Part shown: piece by piece, positions 26,058 through 34,891 of the stretch
Position numbering within the stretch: the stretch's first letter is position 1
Layout of the letters: the number at the start of each line of letters is the position of its first letter
Assembly (NCBI GenBank): GCA_046706945.1
Contig: JBJKOY010000213.1
Span: 1-64,000, forward strand
Origin: FEN-1297 sp046706945
GTDB lineage: Bacteria; Bacteroidota; Ignavibacteria; Ignavibacteriales; Ignavibacteriaceae
DNA length: 64,000 bases
Reading direction: 5' to 3'
Made by a program: the position numbers and the translations under genes
The notes under the pieces: generated by a model
Told to the model about the DNA's origin: nothing
The model's database searches: none
What the model saw: only the letters and a program-made list of their open reading frames with translations

Positions 26058-27845
26058 ATGCTCTATCCTATACAAAACGGTTATAGAAATATTGCTGATT
26101 TGTCCGGAATTTGGAAATTTAAAATCGATCCGGAAAAAATCGGCGAAAAAGAAAAATGGTATAACGGGTTTGCTTCCCGTTTAGACATTGCCGTACCGGG
26201 CAGCTGGAACGAACAGCTTGAAGAAGCCGGCATGCTGCATTACGTGGGATCGGCCTGGTATAGCAGGAAGATGTTTGTACCGAAAGAATTCGACTCGAAG
26301 CGCATATTAATAAGAGTGGGTTCTGCCGATTACACGTCAAAGGTATGGATAAACGGAAAGCTTGCCGGCGATAATCGTCTCGGCTTCCTTCCTTACGAAA
26401 TAGACATAACGGGTTTTGTTTTACCCGGAAGCGAAGCAAATGTGGTAATAATGGTGAACAACGAATTGAATAACGAGACTATTCCTCAAGGAATAAATTC
26501 TTCGGATTACCTTAACGAAAACAGACTAAGAGAGGAAACCAATCCCCCCGCAAGGTTCGACTTCTCGCCTTTCGGCGGAATACACAGGCCCGTGCAGATT
26601 ATATCAACGCCGCGGCAATACATAGAAAGCATAAAAGTAGATACAGCAATCTCTCCGGACAAAAAAGGAATTCTCCGCGCGCATGTTCAAACCGCCGGAT
26701 GCGTCGACTGCAACTTATTAGCTGTTATAAGCGACGGCAGAAAAACCTCGGAAAAGAAGGTAGCCGTTAAGAAGAATGCTGCGGATATAAAGATCGAAAT
26801 TAATAATTGCAAATATTGGTCGCCTGAAAATCCTTTCTTATACGATCTCAAGCTGCAGATTCTAAAAGACGATAATATTGCGGATGAATATAGTCTGCCG
26901 GTAGGAATAAGAGATATTAAGATTTCCGGCAACAGGCTTCTACTGAACAACAAAGACATTTATTTAAAAGGGTTCGGCAAGCACGAAGATTTCTCAACCG
27001 TAGGTAAGGGATTATTCCTTCCGTTGATGGTAAAGGATTTTGAGCTGATGAAATGGATCAACGCAAATTCTTTCCGCACTTCGCATTATCCGTATTCCGA
27101 AGAAATGATGTATTATGCCGATAAAAAAGGAATACTGATAATAGACGAAGTCCCGGCTGTCAGCCTCGATATTCGCTATACGAATGAAAAAACTTTGGCG
27201 AATCACAAGGAATATATAAAGAGGTTAATCGACCGCGACGGTTCGCATCCGTCGGTAATTATGTGGGCCGTGGGCAACGAACCGAACCTTGTGGGCGCGG
27301 ACGAGTACTATGACGGTTCGGGCAGAAAATACTGGAAAGAGATTTTCGGCTGCACAAGGAAACTTGATAACACAAGACCTCTGACCGTTCCCAACTGTAC
27401 AAGGGCGGGAATAGATGACCCCGTGTTCGAGTTTTGCGACGTACTTTCTCTTAACAGGTATTACGGCTGGTATGAATATCCCGGTAATCTTGAGACGGCG
27501 GCAAAGGTACTTAGCTGCGAAATGGATTCGCTTTACAAAAAGTACAAGAAGCCTGTTTTATTTACCGAGTTCGGCTCGGATACTCTGAAAGGTTCGCACT
27601 CTACTTCCGTTCAAATGTTTACGGAGGAGTATCAGGCAAAGCTGCTTGAAATGTACATCGATATCATACGATCCAAAAAATATACCGTCGGGGAACAATT
27701 ATGGAACTTTGCCGACTTCAGAACCCCGCAGCATTTCAGAAGAGTGGTGTTAAATCTCAAAGGGATATTTACGAGGGACAGGGAACCCAAACTTGCCGCT
27801 TTTAAGTTAAAAGAGATCTGGGCCGGGAAGATAAAGAGAAAGTAA
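26058..27845 (+). CDS. uidA: Beta-glucuronidase (GH2)
   Basis: 595 residues, close to the 603 of E. coli GUS, with the three expected parts: sugar-binding jelly roll (about 12-185), immunoglobulin-like domain (187-285) and TIM barrel (288-595). Catalytic acid Glu408 lies in GNEP, and nucleophile Glu504 in FTEFGSDT. NRYYGWY and WNFADF are conserved. The glucuronate-recognising N-x-K pair is present as Asn566-Leu-Lys568-Gly, which separates true glucuronidases from galactosidases. There is no signal peptide, so it releases glucuronic acid from imported oligosaccharides in the cytoplasm. GGAAA precedes the ATG. A symporter gene follows 36 bases downstream. Confidence 0.95.
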   Translation: MLYPIQNGYRNIADLSGIWKFKIDPEKIGEKEKWYNGFASRLDIAVPGSWNEQLEEAGMLHYVGSAWYSRKMFVPKEFDSKRILIRVGSADYTSKVWINGKLAGDNRLGFLPYEIDITGFVLPGSEANVVIMVNNELNNETIPQGINSSDYLNENRLREETNPPARFDFSPFGGIHRPVQIISTPRQYIESIKVDTAISPDKKGILRAHVQTAGCVDCNLLAVISDGRKTSEKKVAVKKNAADIKIEINNCKYWSPENPFLYDLKLQILKDDNIADEYSLPVGIRDIKISGNRLLLNNKDIYLKGFGKHEDFSTVGKGLFLPLMVKDFELMKWINANSFRTSHYPYSEEMMYYADKKGILIIDEVPAVSLDIRYTNEKTLANHKEYIKRLIDRDGSHPSVIMWAVGNEPNLVGADEYYDGSGRKYWKEIFGCTRKLDNTRPLTVPNCTRAGIDDPVFEFCDVLSLNRYYGWYEYPGNLETAAKVLSCEMDSLYKKYKKPVLFTEFGSDTLKGSHSTSVQMFTEEYQAKLLEMYIDIIRSKKYTVGEQLWNFADFRTPQHFRRVVLNLKGIFTRDREPKLAAFKLKEIWAGKIKRK

Positions 27846-27881
27846 GCGCATAAAAAATTATTTAAAAACATCGTAGTAAAC

Positions 27882-29582
27882 ATGATCTTCGGATTTGCGC
27901 CTTTAGACATACTGGTTATCGTCGTTTACGTTGCCGTAATCGTATACCTGGGATGGCGTACGAAAAATAAAGTAAAGAATTCGGGCGACTACTTTATGGG
28001 CGGAAGAAAAGGCAGCAAAATAATGATGATCGCAAACGGTTTCGGAGGCGCCACTCACACCGATCAGGCGATAGGCGTAGCCGGCGCTACGTACGAAATA
28101 GGTCTGGGCGGAATCTGGTACCAGTGGATGTATCTTTTTGTTACTCCTTTCTTTTGGCTGCTGGGTCCGATTTACAGACGAGTTCGGTATCTAACCACCA
28201 GTGATTTTTTTGAAGAGAGATACGGCTTCAGGCACGGTATCGCGTACTCTATTATGGGCCTGCTTTATTATATAATGGATACCGGTCTCATATTAAAAGG
28301 AACCGGTACCGCCATTGAAGCCGTTTCGCACGGAAAAATCCCGTCCGACGTAATAATAATATTTATTACAATTTTCTTTCTTGCATATAGTGTTATCGGC
28401 GGACTGGCGTCGGCGCTGGTAGTTAATCTTCTTCAGGGGTTTTTTATTCTTATTTTATCGTTCTTATTAATCCCGTTTGCTTTACACGCGGGCGGGGGGA
28501 TGGCATCCATAAAGGCTCACCTTCCTTCCTACATGTTTAGTTTTGTTGCGCCGAAAGAAGCAACATTGTTTTTTATTATTATGGTCGTAATAAACGGGTT
28601 GGTGGGAGTGGTTGTTCAGCCGCATCAAATGGCGCTGGGAGGCGCCGGGAAATCGGAAAAAAGCTGCAGGACCGGCTGGACCTACGGCACCTTTACTAAA
28701 CGAATCGCCACGCTGGGCTGGGCATTTGTGGGGGTATTTGCCGCTGCGTTATATCCCGGTTTAAGCAGTGCCAACCGCGAAAGCGCTTTCGGTTTGATGG
28801 TTGTAAATCTTTTACCTACCGGATTACTCGGCCTTATGGTTGCCGCAATGATAGCCGCCATATTAGCCGTGCTTCACAATTATATGGTAGGCGGTTCGGC
28901 CATTATAACAAGAAATTTATACAAGAGATTTTTTGTAAAGAATCTTGAAGTCAAAAAGGAATTAAAAATAGCGCGGCTTTCATCCGTACTGCTTATAACA
29001 GGGGGTGTCACTATTGCGCTTATACTTCCGAGCGTAATAGACGGACTGGTGATAGTATGGCATTTTACGGCATTCTTCGGTATAGGTTTCTGGATGGCCT
29101 TAATATGGCGTAAAGCAAACCGGTACGGCTTATGGGCCAGTCTTATTTCGACAATATCATGCACGCTTATTTCGGGACCGTATTTCTCGTTCGGGTTCGG
29201 ATGGACAACGGCTTATCAGATAGCCCTGTACCTGCCGGTGGGTTTTATTACAATGATCCTGGTAAGCTATTTTACAAAGGAAGAGCCGGCGGAAAATTTG
29301 AACAGATTCTATGCGCTGCTGCATACGCCTGTCGGTGAAGAATATAAGCTGGCGGAGAAAGGCATCGATATGGTATTTAAAGGAGAATCCGTTCACGAAT
29401 CTAAAAATGACGGCGAATCGCTTGAAGAAAACGGTCATAGCCTTTTGCTTGTAGACCTATTATCTCTTCATAAGAAATTTTCATTTAAGAAATACCGTGA
29501 AGACATCGTCGGCTTCGCTTGGGCGACGGTTTTTGTTATTGCAATTTTTGCGGTCGGTTTGATAGCGGCCGGCATAGGATAA
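27882..29582 (+). CDS. Sodium:solute symporter (SSS family)
   Basis: 566 residues with about 13-14 membrane helices. The first helix begins at LDILVIVVYVAVIVYLGW, followed by the SSS-typical NSGDYFMGGR loop and the ANGFGGATHTDQAIGVAGATYEIGLGG segment in the region that forms the Na+/substrate site. A charged loop (about 480-530) precedes the last helix. The family couples Na+ to sugars, uronates, sialic acid or amino acids. Its place directly after beta-glucuronidase suggests import of glucuronate or glucuronosides. The exact substrate cannot be read. Confidence 0.88.
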   Translation: MIFGFAPLDILVIVVYVAVIVYLGWRTKNKVKNSGDYFMGGRKGSKIMMIANGFGGATHTDQAIGVAGATYEIGLGGIWYQWMYLFVTPFFWLLGPIYRRVRYLTTSDFFEERYGFRHGIAYSIMGLLYYIMDTGLILKGTGTAIEAVSHGKIPSDVIIIFITIFFLAYSVIGGLASALVVNLLQGFFILILSFLLIPFALHAGGGMASIKAHLPSYMFSFVAPKEATLFFIIMVVINGLVGVVVQPHQMALGGAGKSEKSCRTGWTYGTFTKRIATLGWAFVGVFAAALYPGLSSANRESAFGLMVVNLLPTGLLGLMVAAMIAAILAVLHNYMVGGSAIITRNLYKRFFVKNLEVKKELKIARLSSVLLITGGVTIALILPSVIDGLVIVWHFTAFFGIGFWMALIWRKANRYGLWASLISTISCTLISGPYFSFGFGWTTAYQIALYLPVGFITMILVSYFTKEEPAENLNRFYALLHTPVGEEYKLAEKGIDMVFKGESVHESKNDGESLEENGHSLLLVDLLSLHKKFSFKKYREDIVGFAWATVFVIAIFAVGLIAAGIG

Positions 29583-29676
29583 AACACTTCAGCAGGGGAA
29601 ATTATGATGGGGGTACAACATAAAACTTTCGGGATTTAATAAAGTAAATAATATTGCCTGAACAGGAGTTAAAACT

Positions 29677-30945
29677 ATGAGTACCCCGGGCACCCGCACC
29701 CTTAAAGTTCTGTTTATAACGATAATTTTATTTTTCCCTTATCATAATTCCGTATTCGCAACAAACCCTGATTCTCTCCGGGCGGAAATCCTAAAAGCGA
29801 TTAACAACGAAGCCGGTTATGCGGCAAATGTTCTCCTGGATAAAGAAGGAAAGTCGCGCTGCGATTATCATATGGTGGAAGGGAAGTGGCTCCCGTATGA
29901 GCCCGCATGGCACACCGGGCAGATTATTAATGCGCTTGTTGATGCTTATAAAATTACCGGGAACGAAGCTTACCTTAATGCCGCCAAGAAAGCCGGCGAC
30001 TGGTGGTGCGGTCTGCAGATCAGGAACAATCCCAAATTGAACGGAATGCTAAACGCCGTACACGGCGACTATGTCGGCGATTATATTGTATTTGCAACCG
30101 TATCGGACGGAACCCCGGGATTATTTAATCTTTACGGGGTAACAGGTATAAAGAAGTACGCGGAAGTGCCGACCGAAGCAGGCGAGTGGATGCTGAAAAA
30201 CCTGTATGTTCCTGATTCGGGTGTCTTTTACGATGCTATTAATGCGAAAACCGGAGAAGTGATAAAGAAAAACTCGCCGTTCTGGCCGGATAAAAAAAAT
30301 CAAACTTTATTTGACGTGGCCAGACCTAATAACGAGGGATATCTATTTAAAGATATGTACGAGTTTACCGGTAAGGAAAAATTTAAAGAAGTATTCCTCA
30401 GCATATGCGAAAGCCTGGTAAGGAAACAGGGTAAAGAAGGTTTGTGGATGCAGTTCACTCCCAACGACGCAAGGGACGGTTTTATTCATCCCCGTTTTAA
30501 TTTATGGTATGCCGAATCGTTGTTGGAAGGATATGACCTTACCAAAGATAAACGCTATCTGGATGCAGCGTTAAAGACCCTAAGGACTTTTCAGAAAATA
30601 CAAAGGCCCGACGGCACCATATTCTATAAAAATTATTTAAAAGGAAAATACAAAGACAATTCCGTAACCGGTTCCGCAGTGGCTTTTGCCGCGCTGCTTT
30701 GGATAAGAGCCGTTGATTACGGTGTCGGCGATGAATTTAAGGCAAGCATTGAAAAATCTTTTAAATGGATATTGAAGAACAGATTTTCCGGCGATAATCC
30801 CGATAAGAATTTAAGTTATGCGGTTATCGATACCCGGATGAAAATAGTGCACGGGAAGATAAATCTTATTCAGAGAGACGTAGGCACATCGTTCGCATTA
30901 AGATTCTTAACAAAATATTACAATTACAAATTCGGCGAAAAGTAA
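29677..30945 (+). CDS. Secreted (alpha/alpha)-toroid protein, possible uronate-polymer lyase or hydrolase
   Basis: 422 residues. A signal peptide (hydrophobic core about 10-27, SVFA-T) is followed by repeated helical hairpins of an (alpha/alpha)6 toroid: AWHTGQIINALVDAYKITGN, GIKKYAEVPTEAGEWML, NEGYLFKDMYEFTGKEKF and FNLWYAESLLEGYDLTKD. Aromatic and His/Asp residues cluster at the hairpin tips, as in GH88/GH105, glucuronyl C5-epimerase C-domains and several polysaccharide lyases. I cannot assign it to a numbered family. AGGAG precedes the ATG, and the next gene starts 4 bases after its stop, so it is co-expressed with the beta-helix protein that follows. A role in depolymerising or modifying the locus polymer is inferred. 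Confidence 0.7.
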   Translation: MSTPGTRTLKVLFITIILFFPYHNSVFATNPDSLRAEILKAINNEAGYAANVLLDKEGKSRCDYHMVEGKWLPYEPAWHTGQIINALVDAYKITGNEAYLNAAKKAGDWWCGLQIRNNPKLNGMLNAVHGDYVGDYIVFATVSDGTPGLFNLYGVTGIKKYAEVPTEAGEWMLKNLYVPDSGVFYDAINAKTGEVIKKNSPFWPDKKNQTLFDVARPNNEGYLFKDMYEFTGKEKFKEVFLSICESLVRKQGKEGLWMQFTPNDARDGFIHPRFNLWYAESLLEGYDLTKDKRYLDAALKTLRTFQKIQRPDGTIFYKNYLKGKYKDNSVTGSAVAFAALLWIRAVDYGVGDEFKASIEKSFKWILKNRFSGDNPDKNLSYAVIDTRMKIVHGKINLIQRDVGTSFALRFLTKYYNYKFGEK

Positions 30946-30949
30946 TACC

Positions 30950-32698
30950 ATGAAAACAAATAAAATCGTCACCGCTTTTTCCATCATAATATTTTTTACG
31001 GTTTCAGGTTTTATTGCTGCCGATGCACAATCTAAAGTTTATTACGTTTCGCCGGACGGCAGCAGTTCAAATCCCGGAACTTCGATTAATAAACCTTTCG
31101 CTTCGGTCAACCGCGCATTAAAGCAGGCCGCTGCCGGTGATACCGTTTATTTGCTGCCCGGTACTTACAAGGAGATTATTGTATTCCGGGATAAGAAAGG
31201 AATCCCCGAAAAATCAATTTGCCTGACGGGAATTACCCATAATCCCAAAGAGTATCCCGTTATAGACGGAGGTGCGGAAAAACCATTGCTGGACGGGCAG
31301 AACGATTGGATGTACATAAAAGATTCCGACTGGCTGAGTATATCAAGAATAAAGTTTGTGAACGGCTGGACGTACCCGGTTAAAATACGAAATTCTTCTT
31401 ATCTCTCGTTCGACAGCTGTATTTTCTACGGCGGCAAAAGAGTAATAAACGTAGCAGGGATTTTATCGCATCATATACTGGTTGAAAACTGTTATTGGGA
31501 CCAGGGCGGAAGATATCTGTGGACGGTAAAGAAAGACTCGGCCGGCGTGGAAGCTTGGCTGTCGATGCATCACGTGGGGATGGGGTATTATAACGGGTCG
31601 CTGATTGATTTCAGCGGAACCGGCGGATCGATTGTCATAAGGAACAATACTATAATCAATGCTTACAACGCCATCAGATTCCGCGGGCAGGAAGGATGCG
31701 ACGCCGATGTTGAAATTTACGGCAACCGCATTTCATACGTCCGCGATAACGATTTCGAGCCCGAATATTATTCGTACAATCTTTTTATCTATAACAATAT
31801 TTCACACAACATACATCGCACCTTATCCGTCGATAACGTTAGAGGCGGATACATTTATTATTTCGGTAATGTGGTTACGGACGATAATGATCCTTGGACG
31901 CAGCAGGTATGCGCGAGTTTCGGCAAAATATACGGTTCGGAAAGACAATTGGATTACCCGCTCTATGTTTTCAACAACAGCTTTTGCGGGGCGGCAATGG
32001 CGTACAAAATGGATGCGGGTAAGGCCATCCTGTTGAAACATTTCAACAATGCTTTTTACTTCCGGTCGGATACCGGATTTATAGTTAATCAATGGGATAA
32101 GACCCTGGAATTCGATTACGATATCGTAAATACAAAGTGGCCGGAAAACATAATTAAACATAACCGGGAACAGCACGGGAAAGTAACAGATATAAAATTT
32201 GCCGATCCGGGAAAGGAAGATTTGCGGCTTGAAAAAAACAGTCCTGGTATTGACGCCGGCAAGGTAATTACATTAAAGGAATTGGACTGGACGCAGCGGT
32301 ACGAAGGCAAAGGTCCGGACATAGGCGCCTATGAGAACGGCAATTTGATCGAAGGTCCTGCGTTCCGTTTTAAACTGCCGCCGGACAGCAAGATAACATA
32401 CAATGAGAAACCGAGAATCGTGCGGTATGATATTAACGGAAATAAGATAACACTTTATTTCTCGAGTGAGATCGATCCGTCCTCTGTAAATAAAGAGGAT
32501 ATCAATTTATATAACGGGCAAAACAAACTGGTAATTGAAAATGTCGCGTTCCCCGATAATAAATATCAAATGGTCTTAACTGCCGGACCGGCCCCGTTAA
32601 AAGGCGGGTTGTCCGTTTCATTTAACATTATGCCCAAGGGAACCGACGGCGAACTTGCTACGTACTGGGCTTCCGCGATAAAAATAAACGGTAATTAA
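30950..32698 (+). CDS. Secreted right-handed beta-helix protein (lyase-like)
   Basis: 582 residues. Signal peptide (about 1-26, AADA-Q), then KVYYVSPDGSSSNPGTS and PFASVNRALKQAAAGDTVYL, the opening typical of DUF1565/PL9-like parallel beta-helix enzymes. Helix rungs follow (SLIDFSGTGGSIVIRNNTI, VEIYGNRISYV, LFIYNNISHNI). A small beta-sandwich (about 480-580, ITLYFSSEIDPSSVNKEDI) resembles an Ig-like add-on. There is no type IX tag, so it is probably periplasmic. The fold is that of polysaccharide lyases or epimerases on acidic glycans, but no catalytic residues could be assigned. It lies between the toroid protein and an Nramp-like transporter. Confidence 0.78.
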   Translation: MKTNKIVTAFSIIIFFTVSGFIAADAQSKVYYVSPDGSSSNPGTSINKPFASVNRALKQAAAGDTVYLLPGTYKEIIVFRDKKGIPEKSICLTGITHNPKEYPVIDGGAEKPLLDGQNDWMYIKDSDWLSISRIKFVNGWTYPVKIRNSSYLSFDSCIFYGGKRVINVAGILSHHILVENCYWDQGGRYLWTVKKDSAGVEAWLSMHHVGMGYYNGSLIDFSGTGGSIVIRNNTIINAYNAIRFRGQEGCDADVEIYGNRISYVRDNDFEPEYYSYNLFIYNNISHNIHRTLSVDNVRGGYIYYFGNVVTDDNDPWTQQVCASFGKIYGSERQLDYPLYVFNNSFCGAAMAYKMDAGKAILLKHFNNAFYFRSDTGFIVNQWDKTLEFDYDIVNTKWPENIIKHNREQHGKVTDIKFADPGKEDLRLEKNSPGIDAGKVITLKELDWTQRYEGKGPDIGAYENGNLIEGPAFRFKLPPDSKITYNEKPRIVRYDINGNKITLYFSSEIDPSSVNKEDINLYNGQNKLVIENVAFPDNKYQMVLTAGPAPLKGGLSVSFNIMPKGTDGELATYWASAIKINGN

Positions 32699-32713
32699 AC
32701 AGGGAGTCCGGTA

Positions 32714-33958
32714 ATGAGCGCAAAGAAAAAAATATTGTTGTTCCTTTCTTCTATCGGGCCGGGAATGTTTCTCGTCGGCTACAACATAGGTACCGGCAGC
32801 GTGACAACAATGGCGCAGGCTGGAGCATCGTACAATATGATGTTAACCTGGACGATATTGGTTGCATGTATTTTTACATATTTCCTCCTGATAGCCTTCG
32901 GAAAGTTTACCGTTGTAACCGGACAGGCGGCAATATTCAGCTATAAAAAGTATTTCGGCAAATCCGTCGCGATATTCGTTCTACTTACAATAATATTTAC
33001 CGAGATGGTATCCAGCATAGGCGTAATGGCGATAGTAACCGATGTTGTCAGGGAATGGACAAAACCGCTGACGGCTTCCGGCCAGGGCTTTAATACGATT
33101 GTTTTGACATTTGTCTTTGCAGGAGCGATTGTATTTTCCTTACTGAACAGGCAGTATACCGCGGTTGAAAAAATATTAACCCTGTTTGTTGCTTTGATGG
33201 GGTTAAGTTTCATCCTAACCATGTTTACGGTTGTCCCCGATCCCGCGGTCGTAATTAAAGGATTGATCCCGAAAATACCGAAAGAAGCAGATGCTCCTCT
33301 TATTGTTACGGGAATGCTGGGAACCACTATGGGCGGAGTGCTGTACGTGGTTCGTTCCATAACTGTTAAGCAAAAGCAGTGGAAAATAAGCGATCTGAAA
33401 ATTGAAAAACGCGACGCGCTCATTTCTTCCGTATTAATGTTTGTGTTGAGCATTTCGGTGATGGCCGCGGCCGCCGGAACGTTGTACCCCAAAGGACTCC
33501 ATGTAGAAAATGCGATAGACATGATAAAGCTGCTGGAACCTATTGCGGGAAGGTTCGCGATTTCCGTTTTCGTGGTGGGAATAGTCTGCGCGGGTTTGTC
33601 GTCTTTATATCCCCACTATATGCTGGTCCCTCTGCTGCTGGCCGACTATATGGAAGAGGATCTTGATTTCGGCAAGACCCGCAATAAGATCATAGTTATT
33701 TCATACGCTTCGCTCGGATTAATTGTGCCTGTATTCGGGGGAAGGCCGGTAACGGTAATGATAGCATCGCAGGCATTTACGCTTATAGTAACGCCTCTGG
33801 TTATAATTCTTACGTTTATTTTGATGAACCGGAAATCTGTAATGGGCGATTATAAGGCCGGAGCCGGGGCGAATATAATGTTTTCGGTTATTTCCGTATT
33901 CACGATCATTATGTCTGTAGAGGGGGCAGCGGCATTATTCGAGCTGCTGAAACATTAG
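32714..33958 (+). CDS. Nramp-like transporter lacking the metal-binding motifs
   Basis: 414 residues and about 11 membrane helices, with the Nramp helix-1 opening SIGPGMFLVGYNIGTGS and the following AQAGA. In true Nramp metal importers helix 1 carries D-P-G-N. Here the aligned residues are G-T-G-S, removing both ligands. Helix 6, normally MPHN, reads MGGV. The metal site is therefore absent while the fold is retained. GGGAG precedes the ATG, and spacing to neighbours is 15 and 14 bases, firmly inside the uronate operon. A non-metal substrate, perhaps a sugar acid or a co-transported ion, is inferred. Database pipelines would probably label it a Mn/Fe transporter. Confidence 0.82.
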   Translation: MSAKKKILLFLSSIGPGMFLVGYNIGTGSVTTMAQAGASYNMMLTWTILVACIFTYFLLIAFGKFTVVTGQAAIFSYKKYFGKSVAIFVLLTIIFTEMVSSIGVMAIVTDVVREWTKPLTASGQGFNTIVLTFVFAGAIVFSLLNRQYTAVEKILTLFVALMGLSFILTMFTVVPDPAVVIKGLIPKIPKEADAPLIVTGMLGTTMGGVLYVVRSITVKQKQWKISDLKIEKRDALISSVLMFVLSISVMAAAAGTLYPKGLHVENAIDMIKLLEPIAGRFAISVFVVGIVCAGLSSLYPHYMLVPLLLADYMEEDLDFGKTRNKIIVISYASLGLIVPVFGGRPVTVMIASQAFTLIVTPLVIILTFILMNRKSVMGDYKAGAGANIMFSVISVFTIIMSVEGAAALFELLKH

Positions 33959-33972
33959 AAAGAGGAACTGAA

Positions 33973-34887
33973 ATGTTCGATAAAAGAATTACGTGTTGTT
34001 ACCTGCATCCAATCACCAAATACGGTTACCCGCCGCCGGCGGAAAAAACAACGGATTATGTTTACGAGATGCGCGGTCTCGGTTTTACTTCGATTGAACT
34101 TGAAGGCATCAGAGAAAATCATTTGTCCATAGTCTTCGAAGAAAGATACGCAATAAAGGAAACCTTGCGGAAATTAAACGTCGAACTGCCTTACTTTTGT
34201 GCGGTGCTGCCGGGTCTATCGTCGTCGGATGAAAAAGAAAGGCTTCGTAATATCGGGTTGTTTGATAAAGGATGCAGGATAGCGGCACTGTTTAATTCAA
34301 AAGGTATACTTGATAACGCACCTCTACCGCCTTATCAATTCCCGGGGGATATTCCGGTTGTAAGACATTACGGGGAAGAAGCACTAAGCGCCGCATATTT
34401 ACCGGATGGTTTTGAATGGAATAAATATGCGGATATACTTGCCGATACTTTTAAAACCTTATGCGAGATCGCGGCAGGTTATAACCTGACCTACCAGCTG
34501 CATCCTGCGGTCGGCACGCTCGCATCAACGGCAGACGGATATTTATACTTCAGTGACAGGATAAACAAGGACAACCTTCGGTTTAATCTTGATACGGCCA
34601 ACCTGTTCGCGTTAAAAGAAAATTTGCCGCTCTCGCTCCTAAAATTAAAAGATCAAATTGACTACATACATTTTTCCGATAACGGCGGAACTAAAGTCGA
34701 GCATCTTCCGGCCGGCAGGGGAATAATTAAATGGGAAAAGTTTTTCGAGGCTCTTGATAAGATAAACTTCAGCGGCAATATCGGGGTCGATATAGGAGGG
34801 GAAGAATCAAAGGTAGAAAATTTGGACGACGCTTACCGTAACGCCGCAACATACCTGGAAAAGTACTGGCTGAAGAATAAGGCTTGA
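33973..34887 (+). CDS. Sugar isomerase/epimerase, xylose-isomerase-like TIM barrel
   Basis: 304 residues of the AP-endonuclease-2 / xylose-isomerase-like family. Metal-ligand blocks are seen: SIELEG near the N-terminus (first Glu), LTYQLHP, RFNLDTANL (Asp), YIHFSDN (His and Asp) and GVDIGGEE at the last strand. Relatives include hydroxypyruvate isomerase, tagatose 3-epimerase and inosose dehydratase, all acting on keto/aldose or ketoacid sugars. No signal peptide, so cytoplasmic. GAGG lies before the ATG. In this operon it may interconvert the uronate or its keto form. A link to the downstream glycerate kinase through hydroxypyruvate is another possibility. Confidence 0.82.
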   Translation: MFDKRITCCYLHPITKYGYPPPAEKTTDYVYEMRGLGFTSIELEGIRENHLSIVFEERYAIKETLRKLNVELPYFCAVLPGLSSSDEKERLRNIGLFDKGCRIAALFNSKGILDNAPLPPYQFPGDIPVVRHYGEEALSAAYLPDGFEWNKYADILADTFKTLCEIAAGYNLTYQLHPAVGTLASTADGYLYFSDRINKDNLRFNLDTANLFALKENLPLSLLKLKDQIDYIHFSDNGGTKVEHLPAGRGIIKWEKFFEALDKINFSGNIGVDIGGEESKVENLDDAYRNAATYLEKYWLKNKA

Positions 34888-34891
34888 GGAA

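Noticed and set aside
29604..29639. 11-codon frame (MMGVQHKTFGI) with an AGGGGAA site before the toroid-protein gene
   Set aside because: It could be a leader peptide, but there is no attenuator structure or regulatory codon run to support one.
32941..33522. 193-residue minus-strand frame inside the Nramp-like gene
   Set aside because: It is fully inside a well-supported gene on the other strand, is rich in Thr/Ile/Asn with no domain pattern, and has no ribosome site.
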